The notes under the pieces are model-generated. The model saw only the letters and a program-made list of their open reading frames with translations. It had not been told where the DNA came from and did not search any database. Made by a program: the position numbers and the translations under genes. This document shows, in pieces, positions 24,039 to 32,236 of a DNA stretch of 35,507 bases. This stretch comes from Cytophagales bacterium (lineage in GTDB: Bacteria > Bacteroidota > Bacteroidia > Cytophagales > CCMP332). Position 1 is the stretch's first letter. Each line of letters begins with the position of its first letter. The stretch lies in assembly GCA_028279065.1 (NCBI GenBank), contig JANQSY010000116.1, positions 1 to 35,507 of the forward strand. Reading direction: 5' to 3'.

Positions 24039-24986
24039 TTAACGAATGTATGTTCCATAGAACCGGGTTCTTTCCGGAAGTATGGGTTCCGGTATGTCTT
24101 TTTCATCCAGGTGCTGGAGCAGGTCGATCTCTATATTCCTGCAAATGGTTGTCATCGGGGTATCAGCAGCCCTGTTCTCAAAGGGATCTTCCGTCACCTG
24201 ACCTGATTGATCCAGGATATAGAAAATGAAGGAGATCGCAAGACTGGTGGGAACCACTCCGAGGTCCATCATTTCAACAAGGGAGAATGGAAGGATGCAA
24301 ACAAATACCCATAAAAACAGACGAGTAAAGAAGTTGTAATAGTACGGGAATACAGTGAATTTGATCCTTTCGGCCCTACCCTGAAGATTGTAGAGCTCAG
24401 TAAGGATGCGATTGATCTCAATATGCTGGAAGTCATTTATGATCTCCTTGTCCAGGGCCAGCTTTGTCCTCTTTCCCATCTCCTGGATTAATTTCTGCGG
24501 AAAGTTTTTTATCGAGCCTAACGCATCCTTTAAGCCATCAGGAAGGTATTTATCAATGTAGGTGTAGTCTTTTATTCCCCTAAGGTGATTGGCAAGGGAA
24601 TAAAACCAGGCTATCTCAAGGTAGACCAGTTCCTTTATCATTCTATTTATCTCCTCCTCTCCATGTTCCTCATTCCCCTTTACTCCGAAGAATGTTGTGA
24701 TCTCCATGGAATAAGACCGGCTGGAATTCACTATCCCTCCCCATATTTTTCTGGCCTCCCACCAACGGTCGTAGGCAGAATTATTCCTGAAGCCAAGGAA
24801 GATCGCAAGGGCTCCACCAAGGATGCTCACGGGAAGAATTGGAAGGGCAAGGTTGGTGTATCCAAGATAATCATGTAGGTACCAGGCCCCTAATGCCACC
24901 AGTATGAATAAACTGATATTCAGCTTATGGTAATAGAAGACCCCAAATGCCGCCAACACGGGGTTTTTTGAAAACTTTATCAGCAT
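24039..24986 (-). CDS. Bestrophin-family anion channel
   Basis: 315 residues. The bestrophin signature G-F-R-N-N-S-A-Y-D-R-W-W-E-A-R-K-I-W-G lies at about 66-84. Membrane helices occur near the N-terminus (about 25-65) and at about 210-260. The tail ends in a short charged segment. Bacterial homologues form pentameric ion channels; ion selectivity (chloride or cation) cannot be decided from sequence alone. It is 39 bases downstream of the Na+/Ca2+ antiporter gene and 21 upstream of the sigma-factor gene, forming a probable ion-homeostasis operon. Confidence 0.94.
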   Translation of the reverse strand: MLIKFSKNPVLAAFGVFYYHKLNISLFILVALGAWYLHDYLGYTNLALPILPVSILGGALAIFLGFRNNSAYDRWWEARKIWGGIVNSSRSYSMEITTFFGVKGNEEHGEEEINRMIKELVYLEIAWFYSLANHLRGIKDYTYIDKYLPDGLKDALGSIKNFPQKLIQEMGKRTKLALDKEIINDFQHIEINRILTELYNLQGRAERIKFTVFPYYYNFFTRLFLWVFVCILPFSLVEMMDLGVVPTSLAISFIFYILDQSGQVTEDPFENRAADTPMTTICRNIEIDLLQHLDEKDIPEPILPERTRFYGTYIR

Positions 24987-25025
24987 ATGATATAGACAGC
25001 TTTTGTGCTAAATGTAAATTCTTGA

Positions 25026-26009
25026 TCAGGCAATGGTAATTACCAGCCAGGTAAGGTATGCAACATATAGTCCAACAAAAAGAATCCCATGGGTTCTTTC
25101 TATCGAGCTGGTTTTGCTGAATGGAAGGACAATGAAGATCAGGCAGGTAGCGAAGATCACCACCAGGATATCTCCATTGAAGTTCGGAGTAAATTTTAGG
25201 GGATTGATCAAAGCACTGATCCCAAGGATCCAAAGTATGTTGAAAATATTAGAACCGATGATATTCCCCAGTGCTATCTCAGTATCCCTTTTGAATGCCG
25301 CCACAGCACTGGTAACCAATTCGGGAAGAGAGGTACCGATCGCAATTATGGTAAGCCCAATGAACTTTTCGTCGAGATTAAAAAAATGAGCCATTTCAAT
25401 AGCACCATCCACCGTCCACTCCCCACCCACAAAGAGTCCTGCAATCCCTGCCAGAATATAGATTAGGGATTTCAATGGGGAAATTGCATGGATCTCCATA
25501 TCTGAATGGAGTGCGAGATCTTTATCCTCCTTGGAAACCGATATAATATATCCTAAAAACAGGGCAAAGAAGAAAAGAAGAATACCCCCATCTACCCTAC
25601 TGAGATACATGTTTCCCTCGGTGGAGTAACCAAAAATGGCAATGTTGCCAAGAAAACCCATCAGTGTTATCGCCGCTAAAGAGAATGGGATCTCGGAAAA
25701 AATAACGCTTTTCTTAATAGCGATGGGGTAGATTATTGCCGATGTACCAAGGATCAAAAGGAGGTTGGAAATATTACTGCCTACAATATTCCCTATCGCA
25801 ATATCCGGACTGCCCGAAAAACTGGCAAAAACATTTATGATCAGTTCAGGAAGAGAAGTTCCAAAAGAAACAATTGTAAGGCCAATGATCATGGGGGAAA
25901 GACCATAGCGCTTTGCTACGGCGGAAGATCCTTCCACCAGCCAATCGGCTCCTTTGAGCAAGAGAAAAAATCCTGGTAGAAAAAGAATGTATGGCCAATA
26001 AGCCTCCAT
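25026..26009 (-). CDS. Na+/Ca2+ antiporter (CaCA family, YrbG-like)
   Basis: 327 residues with about ten membrane helices. The two alpha repeats are clear: G-T-S-L-P-E-L-I-I-N-V followed by G-N-I-V-G-S-N-I-S-N, and G-T-S-L-P-E-L-V-T-S-A followed by G-N-I-I-G-S-N-I-F-N. These hold the acidic residues that bind cations. It exchanges cytosolic Ca2+ for Na+ (K+ dependence not determinable). It is the first gene of a probable operon with the bestrophin-like channel and the sigma factor, and a strong hairpin separates it from the DUF2911 gene upstream. Confidence 0.95.
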   Translation of the reverse strand: MEAYWPYILFLPGFFLLLKGADWLVEGSSAVAKRYGLSPMIIGLTIVSFGTSLPELIINVFASFSGSPDIAIGNIVGSNISNLLLILGTSAIIYPIAIKKSVIFSEIPFSLAAITLMGFLGNIAIFGYSTEGNMYLSRVDGGILLFFFALFLGYIISVSKEDKDLALHSDMEIHAISPLKSLIYILAGIAGLFVGGEWTVDGAIEMAHFFNLDEKFIGLTIIAIGTSLPELVTSAVAAFKRDTEIALGNIIGSNIFNILWILGISALINPLKFTPNFNGDILVVIFATCLIFIVLPFSKTSSIERTHGILFVGLYVAYLTWLVITIA

Positions 26010-26043
26010 ATACTAGGTCTCGAACAAGGGGTGAAAATACATA

Positions 26044-26076
26044 AAAGGGTGATTTAATTGCTTAGAATCACCCTTT
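26044..26076. terminator. Strong hairpin terminator after the DUF2911 gene
   Basis: AAAGGGTGATT (26044-26054) pairs perfectly with AATCACCCTTT (26066-26076), an 11-base stem with an 11-base loop. On the minus strand it follows the DUF2911 stop by about 25 bases and runs into a T-rich tail. It insulates that gene from the antiporter gene. A-rich flanks could make it work in both directions. Confidence 0.75.
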
Positions 26077-26100
26077 AGATTAATTGATAATCCGAATAAT

Positions 26101-26634
26101 TTATTGACCCGGTTTGGACTGCTTTACCTGGACCTGTACAGCTTTCTTTTCCCAGCTAAGAGTGATCAATCCGGTCTTAGAAACCTCAAACTTCATACTC
26201 TCCTGCATTGGAACCTCCATAGGCTTCACTTTAATCCTTAGGGCATCCTGCTTTTGATCATATTTGTAGGCACCCCACTGATCTGGATTATTGTTGAAAA
26301 TAACCACCCATTCATCTTTCCCAGGAATGGTGAAAAAGGCGTACTTTCCAGCCCCCAGCGCCTGGCCATTCACAGTTACAGGTTTATTGAATTCTATGGT
26401 GGTGGCATTGTCCGCTCCGGTCCGCCATACCTTGTCATATGGAACCAGGTCTCCCCATACTGTCCTTCCCCGAACCGAAGGTGAACTGTACTTGATATCG
26501 ATGTTCAGATCATCGACTTGGTTGGACGCAGCGGCCTTTGGACTCTTCTTGTTTTGTCCATAGCTGAACCCTACCGAAAGGATTATTAGAAGAAGGATGG
26601 TATTTGTTACAACGTTTCGCATCAGTTTTTGCAT
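26101..26634 (-). CDS. Exported DUF2911 domain-containing protein
   Basis: About 177 residues with a signal peptide (V-V-T-N-T-I-L-L-L-I-I-L-S-V-G-F-S-Y-G-Q). The mature part is a DUF2911 domain: I-K-Y-S-S-P-S-V-R-G-R-T-V-W-G-D-L-V-P-Y-D-K-V-W-R-T-G-A-D-N-A-T, then G-K-Y-A-F-F-T-I-P-G and W-G-A-Y-K-Y-D. The family is common in Bacteroidota and has no known activity. The frame extends to a GTG at 26652; the ATG at 26634 (or 26622) gives a better-placed signal peptide. It is monocistronic by context and is followed by a strong terminator. Confidence 0.92.
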   Translation of the reverse strand: MQKLMRNVVTNTILLLIILSVGFSYGQNKKSPKAAASNQVDDLNIDIKYSSPSVRGRTVWGDLVPYDKVWRTGADNATTIEFNKPVTVNGQALGAGKYAFFTIPGKDEWVVIFNNNPDQWGAYKYDQKQDALRIKVKPMEVPMQESMKFEVSKTGLITLSWEKKAVQVQVKQSKPGQ

Positions 26635-26809
26635 TAAGGTAATAAATCCCACGAACCCAGATTTGCAATCTTGATTACATGTTGGCTCAATTATATGAAG
26701 AAGCCATATTAAATCATATTCAGAGCCTTTTCATTGGGAAGTAAAACAAAAATGGTTTTAGGCTTTTTACTTATCCTCCTATAACTCAAATTTGGCAAAA
26801 TTTAAGTCT

Positions 26810-27700
26810 ATGATTGATTGGAATGGTGTTTTTCCTGCCGTGACTACCAAATTCACTGAGGACGGAAAACTCGACCTTGTTGGCTTTGGGGCCAACATTG
26901 AAAAACAGATAGAAGCCGGCGTAAAAGGTGTTATTCTCGGAGGGACTCTAGGTGAATCCTCGGTGCTCGAAGACATCGAGAAGAAGGAGCTCCTTCAGAT
27001 GGCCTCAGAGATCTGTGATGGAAGGGTGCCTGTAATCATGAACATCGCTGAATCCAAGACCTCAAAAGCTGTTGAGGCAGCTCAGCAGGCTTTGGATCAG
27101 GGTGCAGAAGGGCTGATGCTCCTTCCACCATTAAGGTACCGGCCTGATGACCGTGAGATGCTGGCATTTTTCAGGGCGATCTCTGAAAACACTCCCCTGC
27201 CCATAATGATCTATAACAACCCGGTGGATTACGGAAACTTGGTCGCCCTTGACCATTTCGATGAAATGATGGGGCTTGAAAATATTCAGGCGGTAAAAGA
27301 GTCTACCAGGGACACAGGAAATGTTACCAGAATGTTGAATCGGTTTGGCGAGAGGTACAAGATACTATGTGGAGTGGACACCCTCGCCCTGGAGAGTTTT
27401 GCTCTTGGTGCACATGGCTGGGTGGCTGGCCTGGTCTGCGCCTTTCCTGTTGAAACGGTCAAACTTTTCAACCTGGTTATTGAGGGAAAACTCCTGGAAG
27501 CTGCTGAATTGAACAAATGGTTCTTTCCACTGCTTGAACTGGACATTCACCCAAAGTTGGTTCAATACATTAAGCTCGCAGAATCAATGGTTGGAATGGG
27601 CTCGGAGTTTGTCAGACCACCAAGACTGGTCCTTGAGGGAAAAGAACGGGAAAGAATAATGGGGATCATTCAGGAACAACTTAAACATCGTCCTGGCTAA
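26810..27700 (+). CDS. 1-Pyrroline-4-hydroxy-2-carboxylate deaminase (DHDPS/NAL superfamily)
   Basis: Converts the imine formed from cis-4-hydroxy-D-proline to 2-oxoglutarate semialdehyde and ammonia. It is a TIM barrel of the dihydrodipicolinate synthase family (about 296 residues). G-G-T-L-G-E lies at 44-49, Tyr135 in I-Y-N-N-P, and the Schiff-base Lys163 in A-V-K-E-S-T. The specific function is assigned from operon context: the next genes are the semialdehyde dehydrogenase, 4-hydroxyproline epimerase and D-hydroxyproline dehydrogenase. I prefer the ATG at 26810 to an upstream TTG at 26792. Its TAA overlaps the ATG of the next gene (TAATG). Confidence 0.88.
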   Translation: MIDWNGVFPAVTTKFTEDGKLDLVGFGANIEKQIEAGVKGVILGGTLGESSVLEDIEKKELLQMASEICDGRVPVIMNIAESKTSKAVEAAQQALDQGAEGLMLLPPLRYRPDDREMLAFFRAISENTPLPIMIYNNPVDYGNLVALDHFDEMMGLENIQAVKESTRDTGNVTRMLNRFGERYKILCGVDTLALESFALGAHGWVAGLVCAFPVETVKLFNLVIEGKLLEAAELNKWFFPLLELDIHPKLVQYIKLAESMVGMGSEFVRPPRLVLEGKERERIMGIIQEQLKHRPG

Positions 27701-29256
27701 TGGAGACTTTGACCGGAAAAAACCTGATCGGGAATACCTGGAGTTCAAGAGGGAATGCCGTGCTGAGCCCAATCAATCCTGCAACAGGATCTGCATCTGA
27801 AACAGAGTTTTTTGTGGCTTCGCCTGAAGAGATCGATTCAGCAGGAGAACTTGCGTCCAGGGCCGCGCTTGATCCTAATTTTCTGGATCTCAGAAAAAGA
27901 TCGGCTTTCATCTATGAGATCGCTGACCAGATAGAGCAGCTTGGAGATCAGTTGGTTGAAGCCGCCTGCTTTGAAACCGGTTTACCAGAGGCAAGGATAA
28001 TGGGAGAGAAAGGCAGGACGGTCTTTCAGCTTCGGCAATTTGCTCAGCATATGTTGGCAGGGTTTCATTTGGATCTCTCCTGGGATCAAGCTGAAACAGA
28101 ACGAGTCCCGATCCCAAAGCCGGATATCCGTAAAATGAACATCCCGGTCGGGCCAGTGGCTGTGTTCAGTGCTGGAAATTTCCCCCTAGCCTTTTCAACA
28201 GCTGGCGGAGATACAGCATCAGCTCTAGCTGCAGGTTGTCCAGTAATTTTGAAAGGACATGAAGGTCATTTGATGACCAATGAGATCGTTTCACAGGCAA
28301 TCCTTAAAGCCGCGGAAAAGTGTTCAATGCCTGATGGTGTATTCTCTTTTGTTAATGGTGGTTATGATGTAGGAGAACAACTGGTAAAGGATCCTAATAT
28401 CAGTTCGATAGCTTTTACCGGTTCAACTACTGGAGGAAAAGCGTTGATAGCTTATGCCCGAGAAAGAGATGAACCCATTCCGGTATTCTGCGAAATGGGA
28501 AGCATAAATCCTGTATTGGTGAGTTCTTCCTATCAGGAAAACCATTTGGATGACCTTCCCGAGATCTTGGCTGGATCCATCTTTCTTGGAACAGGGCAGT
28601 TCTGTACAAACCCTGGCTTGCTTTTGTTGGAAAAAGGAAGCAAGACTTCCGATTTTGTAGAAAAACTATCCAAGAGCTTAGGGGCTCAAAACCCCACACC
28701 CATGCTCAGCTCAAAGATCTTTGAGGGCTTTTCCACTCGAGTTAAACAACTAACTGGAGAAGAACCCTCCCCTAAAAACCATTCATCCGGTTTCTTGCTA
28801 AGTGTATCAGGGGAGCAATTTTTGCAGGATAAGAAACTACAGGAAGAAGTCTTCGGTCCATTTAGCCTGGCGGTGATCATTGAGAATCAAGAAGAACTTC
28901 AGCAGATATTGAGTTCACTTGAAGGTCAATTGACAGGGTCCCTTTATATTGAAGAGGATGAACTTCATGAAAAGGGGGCCTATTGGTCAGTGTTAACCAG
29001 AAGAGTTGGGAGGATCATTTATAATGGAGTGCCAACCGGAGTTGAGGTTTGTCCTTCCATGAATCATGGAGGGCCGTGGCCTGCAAGCTCCGATCAAAGA
29101 TTCACCTCCGTTGGATTTGATGCCATAAGAAGGTTCTTGAGACCGGTTTCCTTCCAGGATTTTCCTGAAAAGCATCTCCCATTTGAACTTTCCAGGGAAG
29201 GGCTTAGTTCCTTTCCTCATCGGTTGAACGGGCAACTGATTGTTCCAAATGGCTAG
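27700..29256 (+). CDS. 2-Oxoglutarate semialdehyde (2,5-dioxovalerate) dehydrogenase
   Basis: A 518-residue aldehyde dehydrogenase that oxidises 2-oxoglutarate semialdehyde to 2-oxoglutarate with NAD(P)+. Catalytic residues are visible: Asn160 (S-A-G-N-F-P-L-A-F), cofactor Lys185, Glu265 (C-E-M-G-S-I-N-P) and nucleophile Cys302 (G-Q-F-C-T-N-P-G). The C-E-M-G-S and G-Q-F-C-T-N-P variants are typical of the hydroxyproline/pentose-type NADP-linked group. It overlaps the deaminase gene by one base at the start and the epimerase gene by 8 bases at the end, so it is part of a translationally coupled operon. Confidence 0.93.
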   Translation: METLTGKNLIGNTWSSRGNAVLSPINPATGSASETEFFVASPEEIDSAGELASRAALDPNFLDLRKRSAFIYEIADQIEQLGDQLVEAACFETGLPEARIMGEKGRTVFQLRQFAQHMLAGFHLDLSWDQAETERVPIPKPDIRKMNIPVGPVAVFSAGNFPLAFSTAGGDTASALAAGCPVILKGHEGHLMTNEIVSQAILKAAEKCSMPDGVFSFVNGGYDVGEQLVKDPNISSIAFTGSTTGGKALIAYARERDEPIPVFCEMGSINPVLVSSSYQENHLDDLPEILAGSIFLGTGQFCTNPGLLLLEKGSKTSDFVEKLSKSLGAQNPTPMLSSKIFEGFSTRVKQLTGEEPSPKNHSSGFLLSVSGEQFLQDKKLQEEVFGPFSLAVIIENQEELQQILSSLEGQLTGSLYIEEDELHEKGAYWSVLTRRVGRIIYNGVPTGVEVCPSMNHGGPWPASSDQRFTSVGFDAIRRFLRPVSFQDFPEKHLPFELSREGLSSFPHRLNGQLIVPNG

Positions 29257-30250
29257 TTTTCAATTCCAATGCATTGATGGGCATACCTGTGGGAACCCGG
29301 TCCGGTTGGTGGTAAAGGGGCATCCTGAACTAAAAAGCGGCTCCATAGCTGAAAAGCGTCTTGAGTTCATCAGGGATCATGATTGGATAAGGACCGGATT
29401 GATGTTCGAACCCCGCGGGCATGATATGATGTCAGGAAGTTTTCTTTTTCCTCCAGAAAATCCGGAAAACGATTTTTCGATCTTGTTCATAGAGACCAGT
29501 GGCTGCCTTCCCATGTGTGGGCATGGAACCATAGGGACGGTCACATTTGCTTTGGAGGAAGGCTTGCTACAACCAAAGGTCCCGGGAAAGCTATCGATTG
29601 AGGCTCCAGCGGGAATCATTGAAGTGGAATACAAGGAAGAAGGGAACAAGGTCCTTGAGGTGATAATAAAGAACGTTCCTGCTTTCCTTTTTAAAGAAGG
29701 AATTGAAGTAGAAACCGATTCTCTGGGTCGGATAAAGATGGATATTTCATACGGTGGGAATTTTTACGGAATTATCGAACCTCAGGGAAAATTCAGTTCC
29801 CTGGATGATTTTGATTCTCTGCAGTTGATCGGTTTTTCTCGTGAAATAAGGAGCAAGATAAATGATCTCGTCAAACCCATCCATCCGGAAGATGACAGGA
29901 TTCAAGGCCTAAGTCATATCATGTGGGCCGAATCTCCTGAGAGCAGCTCATCCAACTACCGAAATGCTGTTTTTTACGGGGAAAAGGCAATAGACAGATC
30001 TCCTTGTGGTACCGGAACCTCTGCGCGGATGGCACAACTCTTTGCAAAAGGTCATCTAAAAGAAAATGAGGAGTTTATTCATGAAAGCATCATAGGATCA
30101 ACCTTTACGGGTAAGATCCTAAATACAAGCCAAGTTGGACCTTATTTGGCAGTTCACCCACAGATCTCCGGTTGGGCAAGGGTCACAGGCCACAATAGTA
30201 TATCCATAGATCAGGATGACCCCTTCTGGAAAGGGTTTCAGGTAAGATGA
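29249..30250 (+). CDS. 4-Hydroxyproline 2-epimerase (proline racemase family)
   Basis: Interconverts trans-4-hydroxy-L-proline and cis-4-hydroxy-D-proline. It is 333 residues and has both catalytic cysteines: Cys90 in P-M-C-G-H-G-T-I-G and Cys253 in D-R-S-P-C-G-T-G-T-S-A-R. This Cys/Cys pair separates it from the Cys/Thr paralogue at 7715-8710. Family blocks include G-H-T-C-G-N-P-V-R near the start and Y-G-G-N-F-Y. The ATG at 29249 is preferred; an upstream TTG at 29240 is in frame. Its stop overlaps the next gene as ATGA. Confidence 0.93.
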   Translation: MASFQFQCIDGHTCGNPVRLVVKGHPELKSGSIAEKRLEFIRDHDWIRTGLMFEPRGHDMMSGSFLFPPENPENDFSILFIETSGCLPMCGHGTIGTVTFALEEGLLQPKVPGKLSIEAPAGIIEVEYKEEGNKVLEVIIKNVPAFLFKEGIEVETDSLGRIKMDISYGGNFYGIIEPQGKFSSLDDFDSLQLIGFSREIRSKINDLVKPIHPEDDRIQGLSHIMWAESPESSSSNYRNAVFYGEKAIDRSPCGTGTSARMAQLFAKGHLKENEEFIHESIIGSTFTGKILNTSQVGPYLAVHPQISGWARVTGHNSISIDQDDPFWKGFQVR

Positions 30251-31506
30251 ACTCCAAAAAATTTGATGTCGCCATAGTTGGGGCGGGGATAATCGGACTC
30301 TGTTCAGCCCATTACCTCCAGAAGAAAGGTTATAGTGTCAGAGTGGTCGAGGCCAGCAAAAAGCTGGAAGGATGCTCTCATGGAAATGCGGGTCATATCT
30401 GCGAAAGCCATATCATCCCCTTGGCAAATTCTGGGGTTTTCAAAAAGTCAATCCTTTGGCTTCTGAATAGCAGCAGCCCATTTTACATAAGGCCAAGAAT
30501 GAACAGGGATCTTATCTCCTGGGGAAGAAAGTTTATTGGTTCATCCTTTGAAAAATCTCACAAGAAGAAGATCGAGTTCCTTGCAAGGTTTGGTAAGGAA
30601 AGCCTTCAATCTTACCTGGAGCTATTCCATGAGATTGGATTTAGCAGCGTGAACCGGAAAGGGATTATCACACTTTGTAATTCCGAAGAAGGCCTTGAGG
30701 AAGAAAAGGAAATGGCTTCTCTAAATCGGGAATTTGGAATCATTCCTACTCATTTAAAAGGATCAGACCTAAAATCGATTGAGCCTAAGATCAACCTGAA
30801 TGCCAAGGGTGGGGTTCTGTATAAAAATGATCTTTCTGTTGATCCAACAAGGCTAATAGATGAATTATGCGACCACCTTCTGGGACAGGGAGTGGAAATC
30901 GAATTTAATACCAGGGTTGAAGAATTGGTTATTGAGAATGGAAAAGCAACGGCATTGAAGACAAACAGAGGATCCTTTGATGCGGACCGCTTTTTGGTCT
31001 GTACCGGAGCATGGGCTCCCGAACTATGGAACAAGCTAGGATCAAGGATATTAATGCAACCCGCAAAGGGCTATTCCCTGGAGATCCCAAATCGAGGTCA
31101 AGTCAGGTCATCATCTCTGATCTTTTCAGAAAAGAAGGTGGTTCTGACCCCTATGGGTGACAGGATCCGGATCGCGGGGACCCTGGAGCTGGGAGGCTTT
31201 GATGATAAGATCCGAAGGAACAGGGTAAAAGGAATTCTTTCAGGAATGAGAGAGTTTGCTCCCGACTTATACAATGAAAAGCTTGAAGAGGAGGATGTTT
31301 GGTATGGATACAGACCGACAAGCCCGGATGGCCTTCCTTATATAGGCCAGCATGATAAGATCCCAAACCTTTTTATCAATGCAGGACATGCGATGCTGGG
31401 TCTGGCCCTGGGGGCCGCAAGTGGCGAAATGATAGCCGGGATTATTAATGGTGATGATCCGGAGTTGAGCAGCCCGGTTGTGGACCCTCTCAGGTTCAGT
31501 CGATGA
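30247..31506 (+). CDS. FAD-dependent D-hydroxyproline dehydrogenase (DadA-like)
   Basis: A 419-residue flavoprotein predicted to oxidise cis-4-hydroxy-D-proline to 1-pyrroline-4-hydroxy-2-carboxylate. The FAD-binding motif V-A-I-V-G-A-G-I-I-G-L-C-S-A lies at 8-21. The C-terminal D-amino-acid oxidase region shows Y-G-Y-R-P-T-S-P-D-G-L-P-Y-I-G and N-A-G-H-A-M-L-G-L-A-L-G-A-A-S-G. It starts in an ATGA overlap with the epimerase. It appears to be the single-subunit type; no partner subunits are seen. The substrate is inferred from the operon. Its 3' end overlaps the convergent zinc-finger gene by 11 bases. Confidence 0.92.
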   Translation: MNSKKFDVAIVGAGIIGLCSAHYLQKKGYSVRVVEASKKLEGCSHGNAGHICESHIIPLANSGVFKKSILWLLNSSSPFYIRPRMNRDLISWGRKFIGSSFEKSHKKKIEFLARFGKESLQSYLELFHEIGFSSVNRKGIITLCNSEEGLEEEKEMASLNREFGIIPTHLKGSDLKSIEPKINLNAKGGVLYKNDLSVDPTRLIDELCDHLLGQGVEIEFNTRVEELVIENGKATALKTNRGSFDADRFLVCTGAWAPELWNKLGSRILMQPAKGYSLEIPNRGQVRSSSLIFSEKKVVLTPMGDRIRIAGTLELGGFDDKIRRNRVKGILSGMREFAPDLYNEKLEEEDVWYGYRPTSPDGLPYIGQHDKIPNLFINAGHAMLGLALGAASGEMIAGIINGDDPELSSPVVDPLRFSR

Positions 31507-32170
31507 TCCTTTTCTTGACCTCCAGTTTGCCTATGCCTTTACAAGCATCGCAGAGACGGTATTCCAGTTTGCTTCCCCTGCATTTTTGACAAGTGATATG
31601 GCCGACCTCATGGCATGTGGTACAAGTGATATATCTTCTGCCAAAACTTGTTCGAAGAACCTCGATCCCTTCGCCAAGACAGGTAGGACAGACCTCTTCG
31701 CCCCTTCCCTTGCAACGGCTGCATGGCACCTCCCTTTTCCCATCCCCCCCGCATATATGGCAATCCTGCATAGAGACTAAAAAGCCCTCATCATCGCATT
31801 CAGCGCATTCGTCGATCTCATCGATCTTACCCTTCACATAGGCAAGTGATTCATTTGTTTCACCAACGAATTCGCCTTTATTGTCTGTCAGTTCAAGGTA
31901 CTTTTCAAGAAATGATTGGCTGAGGCGATAGTTTTTCAGCTCCATCAAGGTTTCCCCATAGTAATAACAGAACTCATCCGGAATGATGACCTTAAGGCTC
32001 AGGATCTTTCGAAAGATCACATCCGCTTCCTTATAGTTTCCCCTATTCATATTCCCCACCGCTTCATCCATCAACCGATTGACCATGGCCGAATCCGAAT
32101 TCAGGGTCAGCCCTGCTCTGGCCTCTAAACTCAATGAGAAGAAAAGAAGGATGACTAAAAGTTGCCTCAA
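31496..32170 (-). CDS. Exported DnaJ-type zinc-finger protein with helical N-terminal domain
   Basis: About 224 residues. The frame is open to 32254, but the upstream part is unlike a leader and overlaps the divergent Maf start. TTG at 32170 begins a good signal peptide (M-R-Q-L-L-V-I-L-L-F-F-S-L-S-L-E-A-R-A). A TPR-like helical region follows (A-V-G-N-M-N-R-G-N-Y-K-E-A-D-V-I-F-R-K-I-L). The C-terminal third carries seven C-x-x-C motifs, several as C-x-x-C-x-G-x-G, arranged like the DnaJ cysteine-rich domain. No J domain is present. A periplasmic zinc- or thiol-linked scaffolding role is possible; function unknown. Confidence 0.8.
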   Translation of the reverse strand: MRQLLVILLFFSLSLEARAGLTLNSDSAMVNRLMDEAVGNMNRGNYKEADVIFRKILSLKVIIPDEFCYYYGETLMELKNYRLSQSFLEKYLELTDNKGEFVGETNESLAYVKGKIDEIDECAECDDEGFLVSMQDCHICGGDGKREVPCSRCKGRGEEVCPTCLGEGIEVLRTSFGRRYITCTTCHEVGHITCQKCRGSKLEYRLCDACKGIGKLEVKKRIID

Positions 32171-32236
32171 TACTTTTTGGTTAAAAAAATCCGGTTTGCC
32201 TGCTGTAAAGACAACAAAAGGCCGAATATTGTTCCA

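Noticed and set aside
26770-26800. CAAATTTG before the hydroxyproline operon as a possible -7 box
   Set aside because: No acceptable -33 element at the right distance; too weak to annotate.
27286-28117. Minus-strand open frames opposite the deaminase and aldehyde dehydrogenase genes
   Set aside because: Shadow frames of well-supported genes; compositions are Ser/Arg/Pro-rich without family features.
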